A stretch of 64,000 nucleotides of DNA, taken from positions 78,846,416 to 78,910,415 of the forward strand of contig OX375878.1 of assembly GCA_947359465.1 (NCBI GenBank), read 5' to 3'. The stretch comes from Metellina segmentata (taxonomy: Eukaryota > Arthropoda > Arachnida > Araneae > Tetragnathidae). The position numbers and the translations under genes were made by a program. The notes under the pieces are model-generated. The model made no database searches and was not told the DNA's origin. It saw only the letters and a program-made list of their open reading frames with translations. Shown here piece after piece: positions 43,925-55,680 of the stretch; positions within the stretch are counted from its first letter, which is position 1; every line of letters begins with the position of its first letter.

Positions 43925-44198
43925 TTATGCATCCAACCTCGATGATCGTATTAAAGGGAAACATTGGAAAGAAGCTCTGTTGGGGCTCTCTGACTATCGG
44001 AGAGCAAAGACCGTTGACGCTTACAGGATGGCTACTGGCTATGATTGCCCTGGAGCACCCCCGAACAGTATTATTGGAATTCTGGATAGCCCTATCGCCA
44101 TCTTTGCACTTGCTCTGTGATTATGGATGCCAACCATCTCCTTCACTGCTCTACTCTTTCTGGCAAATCTGTTTCCCTATGATTGGGAAGCAAGAGAC
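43925..44198 (+). pseudogene. Non-LTR retrotransposon C-terminal relic
   Basis: Read across frameshifts, the plus strand resembles the end of a LINE reverse transcriptase: DAYRMATGYDCPGA (compare the family's TGHD-C motif), GILDSPI, and DANHLLHCS followed by WEAR. These resemble the zinc-knuckle-like tail of jockey/R1-type elements. Broken by frameshifts and a stop. It abuts the MITE that follows. Confidence 0.4.
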
Positions 44199-44201
44199 TT
44201 A

Positions 44202-44648
44202 GGCCCGTTGCACACATCCGATTTTTCAACGTGTGGCGGCGCTGAGTAACCGAAGCCCAACTATTCACAAAAAACCATGAAATGACACAAGTACTCATTT
44301 CGCGCCATTTGTGATAAATATTCTATCGAAGAAAACGTGTTTATTTCACTTACTAGGTGTAAAAAAAGTATATTTTGAAAGAAAATAGACGTTAATGGAT
44401 CAAACCATTTATTAATTATTATTTATATTCCATTTGTTTATGAAAACAAGGTACATCAGAACGGGAACTCAGGTGCGGCAACCGTGCGGCGCCGTGGGGA
44501 ACTGCGGTACCGATTGCGATACCGTTCGTCACCCCAGCTCCGATGGAGGCATGTGTGCACTGCTCCATTGGATCTAATGTATCTCAGACCGCACTTGCGT
44601 TGCGACAGCGGTGCCGCACGTTGAAAAACCGGATGTGTGCACCGGGCC
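44202..44648. mobile_element. Harbinger-like MITE, 447 bp
   Basis: Long inverted ends (about 40 bp): GGCCCGTTGCACACATCCGA at the left and the complement of GGCCCGGTGCACACATCCGG at the right. Both sides are flanked by TTA (44199-44201, 44649-44651), the 3-bp target typical of PIF/Harbinger. No coding content. Confidence 0.82.
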
Positions 44649-44651
44649 TTA

Positions 44652-45880
44652 TTGTTTAATTTGACCGTGACTTTTTTTGCAATTCATTGATTCCTGATTT
44701 CTTGTTTCAATAATTTTAACTTCTATTTTATCCACGTTAGAAATTTTTAGGGACAAAGGATGCGGTGCGCTTAACGACTTCGCTACATTTGAAATAAAAA
44801 AGTAAAACATTAAAATTTTATTTCATGCGGAGTTCATCGTATAACCTGATATTGAAACCCATGGTGGAGGGGAAGGTCTGGTGAATGTTATAGTTGAGTG
44901 AACACGCGTAAGTTTGAGCTGAGCAGGCTAAAAGAGGTTGAGGGTGCGAGCCCACTGAGGCCATCGTATGCTGAAAAAGGACTGTCGATTTACTATACTA
45001 TCAATAGCTTTCCTGTCAAAAATTGGATATTCAAGAAACATTTAAATAGCTACATCGTTACATAATTTAAAAATTTTTTTATTGTTTACACAAATTTCAC
45101 ACCATTTTACCGAATCATTCAAATTGTTTTTATTCGAACTTGTATTCATATTTTGATTGAATTTTTGGCATTAAACCCGAGCACGTTTTGAACATTTTTG
45201 ACTCCTTGCCGACACAGACTAAGAAATTATGTCCTATATATATGTTCTGGTTGTGTTTTTTTTTTTTTTTAATATTCCAACTGTTTTGGTATTGTCATCT
45301 TTCAATTGTTTTCAACATTCAGTGATGGATAATGATATCCCATAAGGACATTTGATACAAAATCAATGATAAGCACCTAATGATTCCGAAAAAAAATGTT
45401 CTGATACAACAATAGAACTTGAATGTTTATTGTCTGGAATAGGAAAAAAAACTTAAGTAAGGATGCTATAAAAAGTTTCAGAATTTATTGAAATTGATGG
45501 ATAGGATTTTAAGAAAAATTCAAATCAACTGCTTTTTTTTTTTGAAAACTCAGTGTATTTTAAGAATTTTAAATTTCAGCATCTTATTTATAGTAAACAT
45601 AAAGTGCCTTTTTGATAAAAATATGATTTAAACTGCGATTATATTGGTATGACTGGACTATTTTAAGGTGAGTAAAAAATTTATTCCCCAAAAAATTGAA
45701 GAATTCAACACATCTGGAGAAGTTATGCATAGCTTAATTAAATTAAATTTTTATGGAATCCTTTGTCAGAAAAAAATATTTTTACAACAGTTGTAATAAA
45801 ATCGATTGTAATCTTGAGGTATTCTAGATTCCGCCACAGTATCACGCCCAATTGTTTTACTTGTGTAGGATCAAACTTAC
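44652..45880. other. No gene recognised
   Basis: AT-rich with a poly-T run at 45256-45271. Confidence 0.5.
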
Positions 45881-45970
45881 CACAGAAAGCAAATATCCCA
45901 AGTTCTATTTTTTGTCTCAAACCCCACTGCAAAAGAACTCGAGACCTCTTTATGGAAATTGTTACTTGAT
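45881..45970 (-). CDS. Candidate 90-nt exon of unknown gene
   Basis: Strong borders: acceptor GTTTTCAG|ATCAAG and donor TCTGTG|GTAAGT. The phase-1 frame is open through 29 codons (QVTISIKRSRVLLQWGLRQK and more) and is of ordinary coding composition. It lies upstream of the collagen on the same strand, so it could be an early exon of it, for example in an N-terminal domain, but I recognise no domain and have no linking exon. Confidence 0.3.
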
Positions 45971-46639
45971 CTGAAAACATTCGGGCATTGATCCTCATCG
46001 TATTCATAACACATCACGCGCATTTTTCCCTTTTATTGTCAAAATCGCTTCCCAATAGAGGGAATATTCTCCCCCAGTGAAAGACAAAACGACACTTTCA
46101 ATGTTAGGGTGTTGAGGGAGAGATGCGGCTACGTGATTGGATAAAGAGGCAGAAAGAAGTGTCTCCTGTCCATGAGGGGATCAATTATCACCCCCCTCCG
46201 GTTTCCTAAATCCCCTCCCACCGAATCCCTAATCCCCCTCCTGTGCGACCGAAATCCAGAGGGGGCTTAGTTCCACCACGACTTCATTGCGTACTGATTC
46301 CCCGCTTTATTCCGCAGGATTCCCTTCCTTTCTTTTTTCCTCTCTGTCGACTGCCCCTTTTTTATTTGTATGTTTTTTTCGTCTACATCCCCTTTCTCGG
46401 TAGTTGCTTGACTTACGACAGAATACATTATCCCTAAAACGGATCGAAGTGGCGTAGGTTCAAGGAACGATGTTCTGCATATGATTTTGATACCGCCCAT
46501 CTCTGTGTTTCCAAAAACATTTGGCAGGATTCAGTTAAGAGTAGTGAAAGAGTATTCATTTCAGTACGTATGTTTCCACTTTCGTCACTTTGACAAGTAG
46601 TTTTCAATAATGGACCATTTGGAATAGAACTCCCAATAG

Positions 46640-46690
46640 CAGCTATTTTCAATCGGTGTGCCGCGGCATACTGGTATACCGCAAAAATGG
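46640..46690. mobile_element. Possible hAT relic motif
   Basis: CGGTGTGCCGCGGCATACTGG followed by a TACCGCAAAA variant resembles the GTGTGCCGCGG repeat known from some hAT element ends. Only a short piece, no borders. Confidence 0.2.
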
Positions 46691-47977
46691 CACTGGTGGT
46701 CTTACGGATTGTGGAACGGCTTAACCCTCCAAGTGGTATCGACGAGATTTCTCGTCCATCTGGACAGTTTTGATAGTAAATACATATCTCGTTTGGACAA
46801 AACTGACTTGTTACTTCAAGGGGAAATGAAGATTCAAGTAGGAAAAACAAATTGCTCTTATCCTAGAACGGGGACAGGTTTTTACATTTGGTAATTACAG
46901 GGTGGTTTTCGACGCGAAGATAAGCCTCCAGACGGGTTAAATTGAGAAAACTTACTTCATTTGAGAGGTTTAGTTTTAAAATTTGGACAAATGATTACAC
47001 ATATATACATATATAAAAGGAATTTATTGAAAATGAAAGTGTTAGTGGATGTCATCATCAGGGAGGAGCCTGACCCATACAACACAATATGGTGTTTTCT
47101 ACGTATAGCATATGATATTCCATACTCATTCAATGTATTATATTAAAGTCTTTAACAGTAACTGTTACATACCAGTTGTAAGCTCTAACACTTTCAGACG
47201 ATTGCTTTACTTTAGGAAGAGCGCACACATGCTTAAAGTAGCAATGCAATTCTAACACACCTGATAATATCTATGAATGCAATAGCTATCCATTTTTGCT
47301 AAGAACAGTTCCTGAATATCAAGGTAAGCAAGGTATCTCTTCTTGGACTCATTCTTGAAATGATCAGTGATTCCTGAGAATGAGCGGTTTCTTAACACAT
47401 TCCATACAAACATTTCTTCATTTCTGGTTTCTCCGCGTTACTGCTTTTTGACATAAGACTACATCTATCTCCGCGGATAATATGGATTGTCTTACGACCA
47501 AGCGTCTCTGTGTCAAATTAAAATCGTTATTTCGTTAAAAATACGTATCGAACAGTAATCGTGTTAGCGATGCTCCCATTCTTCATATGGGAGAGGGAAG
47601 TAAGATAATATGACTCCGTATTTGACTGGCTATCTCAGTCACCGTGAGTGCAATACGAATGTTGGTGGTATAGTTTAAAAGCTCTTAGAGAGATCAAATA
47701 TTCTAAGAACAATTTATAGTTAGTGATTTGAACGAAAGATTTTAAATGCTATTTTCTTGAGAATTTGTGAGCATTTTTGACAATGTCGCAGTTTATTTGG
47801 ACAATCGTAACCACAATGCGACGATACGAGGTACTGTTTTAAGGTTCTTGATAAGATCTACTGAAATGTATGAACATTTATTGACTAGCCTTTTTAATCT
47901 CTCCTATCTGCAAGTCGTAGTCTTACGCTCCTAGCTGATGACTCAATCCGAACTGAGTCTATATTTATGTTATGTGT

Positions 47978-48229
47978 TTACAGCTCCTCTCGCTTTTTTC
48001 TCACATTGCTCATTCGAGAATTATCAGACTCCAAATAATCTGAATCTTTACTTTTAATACTAACAAATTCATGTAGTCTCTCGAAATAGCTGATGCAATT
48101 TTCACATATGTTCATCCACTCTACTTTTCTGCAAACTTTATGTAACATGTGTAGGATGATCCTTCCAAAACAGGTAAACACTTCGTCTGGAGTCATTTTC
48201 AATAGAGGCCAAGGCAGCCCACACAACAT
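47978..48229 (-). pseudogene. Coding-like fragment, unidentified
   Basis: An 83-codon minus-strand frame of protein-like composition (TPDEVFTCFGRIILHMLHKV, a Cys/Trp cluster KVEWMNICENC, a charged Lys/Asp end). It stands out from the low-complexity ORFs around it. A stop lies a few codons before the first Met, and splice borders are not clear. Could be a retrocopy fragment or an exon; family not recognised. Confidence 0.25.
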
Positions 48230-48884
48230 TTCGTAACCATCTTAATCTGCATGTGAATCATTGCTAATGTACCCTAGTTTCTAAAGTATTTCATTCTCAG
48301 GATAAATATTTCATTAGTATAGTTATTCTCATAGAATCTTCAGTGTAATTTATTTGGATATTTTATTAAATTTGATACATAATTTGAAATTTAAATTTAC
48401 ATTGCAATATGTAACGGGTTTTTTCCATTGTTTTAAACATATGTTTATTTTTTAAATAAGAATATCTTAAAATATATAACTTCAACAGGGGACAGTATTC
48501 AAAAAGTTATGAACATTTTGTATCTGCTTCACAGATGGCAAAAAATATATATACTTTTTGTTAATTTAGCATATTTTACCAAACATTCACGTAAGTTTTT
48601 TTTTCTTGATGTGTGTAAATCTATGTGATATCTGTCTGTGTTCTTAATTGTTATATTTGTCTCTTGTTCTTCTCTCGGTATTTTGCTTTTCTTTAAAATA
48701 TGACAGACCCTTAATTTATGGTCATCAGTGTATTCGTAATATACATGCTGTTTAAATCATTTTTATTCTTTACTTATTGAAGTGAACTGTTGTTTCTAGC
48801 CTCATGTGACTTTTGTATTAATGACAATGTTAAACTTGCAAGAAACACTTCATTTGTGGCTAAACGAAAGAACTTCTTGTTACC

Positions 48885-49019
48885 ATGGATCCGACAACGG
48901 TAATATTTTTTATTTCTGCTTTCCTGTGCATCGCGGAGAGTGAACCATTGGAAACCAGCAAACTCGTATTTTATTTTATGCATATTAATTTTATGGATAG
49001 TTGTTGTCATAAATTGTGA
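48885..49019 (+). CDS. Candidate signal-peptide ORF or first exon
   Basis: ATG in a good context (TTACCATGG) opens MDPTTVIFFISAFLCIAESE, an N-terminal hydrophobic core of about 12 residues with a plausible cleavage after LCIA. The frame continues for 44 codons to TGA. It may be the first coding exon of a secreted protein, with a weak donor (CTC|GTATTT at 48966). The opposite strand has a 78-codon ORF, which I consider the shadow. No second exon found. Confidence 0.35.
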   Translation: MDPTTVIFFISAFLCIAESEPLETSKLVFYFMHINFMDSCCHKL

Positions 49020-52000
49020 CTCAGTTGTGTTATTTTAGCAATTGCAATGGGGTTAAAGAAATGAATGCGTTGCCAGAGTTTGTTATCTCTGTTCCCTGCT
49101 TATCACTGAGCAAACTCATATTCCAACTCTCCCCCTTAAATGTAATAAAATATATTCTAGAAATCCTATTCATCCAAAACATTGTGTAAAGCTTAAGCGA
49201 CTTTCCCATATATCTCATGGCAAAAACATAGTAAAATAAACGAAAATGTAAGATACCATCATAGTAAACTGTATAACTCACTCTAAAACTATTCTCTTGC
49301 AAGTATATTTTTTCTTCGTGAATATCGTTTATTTCATTTTTAACACGGGTTCGGTCTTCTCGAAAAGTCTGAAGTTTCTTTAGTAAACTTATTTTGTGCT
49401 TTGATCACTAAGTTCCATTAATGTATGACAATCAAATATCGATAACAGTTTTATTTTAATTTAATCAGTGGCAAACTACAACTTTTTATATGCATTGAAA
49501 TTTCTATCATCTGCCTCTGAGTAAACGTAATAGCTTGTTACATTACTTTGTTTCATTTATATTAAATAAGCATTGCTATAATACGCAGAATAAATACGTA
49601 ATGAACAAATACAAAATTATCAGACTTCGTTTTAGTTAAATAAATGTTATGTAAACTGAATGTGCCATGTTGTAAGTTTGTTTTTCGAACATTAAGTCAG
49701 AGATTTTAAAATAAATAGTGAAATATTTACTATGCAAAATAAATAACAGAATAAATTTAAAATGCGAACGATACTCATGCCATGAAAAGCAAAACCTTCG
49801 GAAAAAGTGAAAAACAGTGAACTTTGCAAGAAGTTAGATATAATGTTCATAGAACATTTGTATAATAGTATCTATTTTTGAAATAAATAATTGAAATCAT
49901 GTAGGAAATTAATCAAAACTTGAAATTTTTAATTTCAATATTTCATGCTTTATAGTGTAGTTTGGGTTTGTACTTGAGAAAAGTATTCGTGTCCGATATA
50001 TGTTGAGGCTGTACGAATTTGAAATACAAAAAAAGTAGTAATTATAAATATCCACAAAAATTATAGAGCAAATATTGAAATACTGATTAGAGAAAACAGA
50101 ATTTCAATTAGAATGTAAAATCCTGTTAAAGGTAAGCTTTCTCATTTGTTATATGGAATCAATTCTATTTACTTTATGGGTAAGATACCTGGTTTTATTG
50201 GCTGTCAGAAATAGTAATTGTAGTGTACAAAAAATACTATATCTATCCGGATTGAGGGATTTATCTGCCTCGTCAACAGTGTGTGTCGTGCCGATGAAAA
50301 CCTTTCTTTTCCGACTGGTATATATTCATTCACAATTACCAAATACAACCTTTTAGTTTCTACGCCCTTTCATAAAGAAACTCTTTTTTACTCTAAGTTT
50401 AATTTGGGGAAGTTATTAAACAAGGCAATATTAATCAATAAAAAATGCAGCTAAACATCAAAATAAGTTAATTGTTACATTTGACCTCATTTAGCAGTAT
50501 AGCCGACATTAATGGGAACCTTTAATTCTGCCAACATCCTGCAATATCCAACAGTACTACCTGCCAACATCCAACAGTATCTACAGAATATTTACAGGTG
50601 AATTTATTCCCCCTGAGATGTAGTTTGAGATTTGCAATCAGGTTACTTGGTTGAACTTTTATGACAAAATAACCAGATGACAAAGCTGACTAAGCAATCA
50701 AGCAAGATGATTTGCAACCATCTGGAAAAGGACAAAAAAAGTTCTGAACAAAATCTTTATCCCAAGACGAAAGCTTCTTATGAAGACTCTCATAACAAAT
50801 GTTTTACAAGATTTGCATTCATTTGAAGATGGGCATGGAAGTATTTTTATGATATTTAAATTAAATTGTTTCTATAAATGGCTATAACCACGAAAAATTT
50901 CAAGACCGGGTCCAATGGTTTCTTCTGTAAACTTCACACTTGTAGACTTACAATAGTAGCTCAGTGTTATTGCTGGCATTGTCTATTTATTTAAAAATTC
51001 AACGGCACTGTAAAAATATCATGAAGCATAATTGAAGTGGTGCTGGATAAGTTGTAAAGAGAGAACAATAAGCTAAAAGCAAAGGTGGTTGAATGTAGCA
51101 TTGGCGTGGATGAAATGTTTTTTTTTTTATTTAAAGAGGAAAAATGTATTGTGAATAGCGTAGAAAAAAATATTTAGAACTTTTTCAATTCTTAAAAGAA
51201 GTTTAATTTAATTAAAAGTAAATGTAAAAAGATGGAGAATATTTATTACTTCGTACTCCAGCACTAATTCAATGCAGATTTTTATATGTATAGGTCTTTA
51301 ATATTAGATTCCCTTTTTCAAATCAGCAATTTTTACTTTTTTAGTAAAACTCCAAATTTTCTTTTTAGTTTGATACATTATCTATTAATCTATCAATCTC
51401 AGATAAATTTGTCGTGAATTCAAGTTTGGTTCATTCCCCTACTTTTGGCATTCTTTTGAAATCAGGTTTTCCGTATTTTTTACATGCATTTACTATATTC
51501 CTGAATCCTTCAATGAAGTATTAATTCTCAATTGCAGCATCTTTAATCAAAGTCAAGTATACGATCTGCTCTGCCAATATGCATATTTTGTAAACTTGAC
51601 ATAAGCCTCTTTTACTTATAACATCTTTATGCCCGAGAATTATTAGAGAAATAAGAAAATTTTCATTTTTTCATTTATTTATTTTCATAATGCGGTCTCG
51701 CATATCATTTTCGGCAGGAAGTTTTGAAGCCGAAAAGAAAAGCTTTCAATGAAGAATTAAAAACACTTTTTCCCCATTCACGCCGCTTGCAGTAAATCTC
51801 CTGAAAAAAAATTGTCAATTTTCACGCGGCTTTGCTACTAACAAAACATGGCTTATTCTGATTTCTAATCGTCAGCAGCCAAGAAAAATATAAATATATG
51901 AGTAGCGTAGACTTCTTTATACATAGCATGGCATTACTTAAAATTTAAAAGCTTTTTGGAGGTTTATGTTAATTATAAATAAACGAATTTCTGAAGTTTA

Positions 52001-52504
52001 AAAATGCTTCCACAGCGACAGAGGAAATAATATTCATTTTCTGGTAAAACTTTATGCGAGTGGAAAAAAGCTTATAATTTGTTTTTCCATACTTCGTTTG
52101 TTAAAATTATGCGTAAATATTATTTTACGAACGAAAAAGTTTTACAAGCCTGAAAGTATAATTTAATTGGTTAGTAGTATTATTGTTCTGTATGTAGTAG
52201 GTATGTATATAATTTTTTCAGAGGTCTGGTTATTATATAAAAGGTAATGACTTAAAATCTGACTTCAATTTCAAAGAGAGCGGCGACTATCTTCTTCCAC
52301 AATAGCCCGCACAGCGTTTTAATCAAATTGAACAGAACGACCGCTTACGAAATCTGTTGAACCATCGTTGGCATTTGCGAACGTCTCGACAATTTGCATA
52401 ATTTACACATTCGCAGCTGCCGTAGATGCGTTGTGACAGTAATCAAAGTGAATGAGCATACAATGCCTAATATGATCTTGTCCAGGCGTACTTTTATTCA
52501 TTTT
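49020..52504. other. No gene recognised
   Basis: About 3.5 kb of AT-rich sequence without element ends or convincing exons. Confidence 0.5.
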
Positions 52505-52690
52505 GTAAAGAATATTTCATTAATATATTTTTTGTAAAGAATATTTCATTAATATATTTTTTTAAAGAATATTTCATTAATATATTTTTTGTAAAGAATA
52601 TTTCATTAATATATTTTTTGTAAAGAATGTTTCATTAATATATTTTTTGTAAAGAATATTTCATTAATATATTTTTTGTAAAGAATATTC
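52505..52690. repeat. 29-bp tandem repeat, six to seven copies
   Basis: GTAAAGAATATTTCATTAAT plus ATATTTTTT repeats at 29-bp steps (52505, 52534, 52591, 52620, 52649, 52678; one copy is a base shorter). Confidence 0.92.
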
Positions 52691-53218
52691 AAAAATAAGC
52701 TATGTTTTGTGTATTACTTTCACATTTTATTAGCATACGACCTGACGATTCAATATGTACAAGGAGCGATATATTGCTACGTGTGGGTATATTTCCATTA
52801 TTTAGAATTGAGGCGGAAGGTCAAAGTTTTATATAATTCGTACATCATGAATAATCCGATCCATTATTACTGCAAGAACTTTATTTACACCAACATTTTT
52901 TATTAACCCCATCAGTATGAATAAATTTATATTTCTGTATCTATATTGCCACTTAGATAGTAGAAAACACTGTATTGCCACAGAGCAAAAAGCAAATAAA
53001 TAGATATCTTTAAAATATCCTTTAAAAAAATCTACTGATCTGCGTTCGGAGAAGGTGAATTTAGAGATAAAAATACCATCTAAAACATTAAGTAAAAGAA
53101 AAGCACGCCAAACTAAGTTCTTTTTCTAGAAAATCGATTACCTTTTTAAGAAATTTGAAAGCAATTCGAAATGCTCTAGAAAAATACATTCGAACCTAAA
53201 AGTGCACTTAAATCTCAG

Positions 53219-53303
53219 CTATCGAATGCAGCATGTGGAAGAGAGGGACTCCCAAACGGCTAATTGTGTGAACTTCTTCTCTGATCACTTGTCGCGTGGG
53301 CAG
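53219..53303 (+). other. Weak exon candidate in GC-richer block
   Basis: Acceptor AATCTCAG|CTATCG and donor GGGCAG|GTGATT enclose an open 85-nt frame (YRMQHVEERDSQTANCVNF...). The composition differs from the AT-rich surroundings. A conserved non-coding block is equally possible. Confidence 0.2.
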
Positions 53304-54619
53304 GTGATTAACTATGACACCTACACCACCAAACCTGTCCTCCTCGATTCAACTCTTTTTTCCGAGACAAGAAAGGATTTCTTTTGTAGTCTGAAGGGAT
53401 CATTGGATTTTCCATCTTTTTATATCCTTATTTTTTGTTTATATCGTGGAAGTAGTTAATGGTATATCGTTGCAAAATGTTTAAGCTGTAGTAAATGTAT
53501 TCAAAACAACTCGAATAAAGGCAATTCGGAAGTTTAAAGTTATTAACTGACTATAAAATCAATTTGTAACTGTAACACCACAGTTTGTTTTATCAATTTA
53601 ACTAAATTATAACGTAAAACAAAATCTGGTATACCAGATTTTACTTAACAGAAAGATTTCGATTATTTTCGGGGCTTTTTAAAATTTGATTTATGCCTTC
53701 TCTCAAAATGTTTAATGCATTTCGTCAGTACATCTAGTTCTATAACAAACGTTTTTCACCGATTAACGGAAAACAGAGCTGTTGCCATGTAATTTACTTT
53801 AGAATATTATCTTTTAGAAAAAGAAAGTACGCACCATATACGAAACATAATTTTAAAAAAAGCTAAAACATAGTTTTTTTACGGTGTCGCACCAAAAAAA
53901 AAAAAAAAAAATCTTGTGATAGTCTGGAATTTTCTATACCATTTAATATATCGACGGCACACAAAGTTAGAAATAGACATAATCTTCGTTGGATTTTCAT
54001 GGCACTAAGGCGAGATCTGGCTAAGATGCGCTTTTTCTCTCAATTATATGGATACATACGCACAAGGAAGGTTTTTACTGATACAGAAGAGAGGTATACA
54101 CCCAGAGTAGGTAGAGTTCTAACCTGATGCGCAGACTGTTAGAGACTCTAGGTAAACGCAATTAACCCGACTCAAACAAAAATTAGTACAGTACAGAGCT
54201 ACAATACAGCTGACAAAATACCTGAACTCTATACTATAAAAAAAAGACAAAATACAGAAGAATTGCAATAATTTTGTAATCTCGCCCTTAAAGTTTCCTC
54301 GGACTGCAGTTTCGAGAAATCTGTCTCGGTTAATTGCTTTGCTGCAAAGCACGTAGGATTTGTCTATAGCGTTAGGCCGATTACAAAGTGGTGGAGGCAC
54401 TGTGTTGAGGAAAATTTGCTTAAAGAGTCTACGCTATGAGATGCTATTCCTGTAAATCTAAATGTGGGAGGCGTTAGTGCTTTTGTGATATAACTTGCTT
54501 GCTACACGTTTTCCGTATTGCGTAACCGAAACTAAAATTCATGTCTTTCAGTAGTTTGCTTATTTACACTGAAAATTCAGCACATAAGGAAAATAATGTT
54601 GTGAAAATTTAAGTACGAT
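53304..54619. other. No gene recognised
   Basis: At 54050-54110 a piece resembles 37120-37175 (CACAAGGAAGGTTTTTACTG), probably a fragment of a further SINE type. Confidence 0.45.
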
Positions 54620-54728
54620 AGGTAATTAATAAATGTCGCACTGGAATAACACAACGGTATTGACTAGGGTCCGGGATCAATCTTGAAGGGAAAGATTCGA
54701 GGACAACACCACGTAATTTTGGACCACG
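54620..54728 (-). mobile_element. SINE family 1 tail fragment
   Basis: Tail GGTAATTAATAAATGTCGCA then the shared core (GGTCCGGGATCAATCTTG, GAGGACAACACCACGTAA). 5'-truncated. Confidence 0.72.
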
Positions 54729-54849
54729 GAAAATTAAGGTATAAATTTTGTACTTAAACAAGAATTAAGACAAGTGTCTTTAGCATACTATAAAGCATCG
54801 AGTTATAGTTTAGAAAATGTGTTTAAGTGAAAATACCCTAATTTTCAAG

Positions 54850-55135
54850 GTCCGCTTGGAAGAGTAACGGATTAGCAATCAGACGGTTACGAGTTCAAAT
54901 CCAGCCAAAGACCATCGTGTACAATGGGGGCTGGTGCACATTAAGTCTGTCGTGGCCTCAAATTTCCTCAAGTTGGATTGGTGTGGAAGTTGGAAGAGTG
55001 GCGTGCCAGCTCAGGTGTTCACTTCGTCATCTGACTGTGGTTCAAAATTACGCGATGTAATCCTCCGATCTTTCCCTTGGAGATTGATCTCAGACCGTCG
55101 TCAATAGCCCTTTGTGTTTCTCCAGTACGAAATAT
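54850..55135 (+). mobile_element. SINE family 1 copy
   Basis: tRNA-like head with B-box-like GAGTTCAAATCC, body GGGCTGGTGCACATTAAGTC, then GTGCCAGCTCAGGTGTTC, and tail CTTTGTGTTTCTCCAGTACG. Its 3' half takes part in the tandem duplication described separately. Confidence 0.75.
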
Positions 55136-55680
55136 CTACCTACCTAAAATTTTAAATTCTCTTTTGACTGTAGTGCTGAGTCTTTCTTGATATAATCATT
55201 TTATCTTATCTGGTTTTATATTCCGTATTCTGGTAAACAACGTTTTCCCTTGAAAACTCTTTTCCTGTATCACATGCCCATAATCTTATAACGCATACAA
55301 TCATAAGAAAGTAATTTCCATGTTAAATTTCCTCATGTTGGAGTGGTGTATAAGTTTTTCGAGTGGCGTGCCACAGCTCAGGTGTTGACCTCGTCATCTG
55401 ACCGTGGTTCAAAATTATGCGGTGTAGTCTACGAAAACCACAACGAAATACCTTCCTACCTAAAATTTTAAATTCTCTTTTGACGGTAGTGCTAAGTCTT
55501 TCTTGACATAATTATTTTATCTTACCTTGTTTTATATTCCGTATTCCTATAAACAACGTTTTCCCTTGAAAACTATTTTCCTGTATCACATGCCCATAAT
55601 CTTATAACGCATACACATGCCCTTGTATCACATGCCCATAATCTTATAACGCATACAATCATAAGAAAGTAATTTTATTT
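54959..55680. repeat. Tandem duplication with offset of about 365 bp
   Basis: AAATTTCCTCA...GTAATTT (54961-55318) is repeated at 55326-55680, covering the SINE 3' half and the following unique sequence (TTCTCTTTTGACTGTAGTGC). The second copy has a further short internal duplication of TATCACATGCCCATAATC. Confidence 0.85.

Noticed and set aside
46434..46850. 138-codon minus-strand ORF, the longest non-transposase frame
   Set aside because: No domain, no splice context, and it overlaps a hAT-like repeat motif; composition looks like chance.
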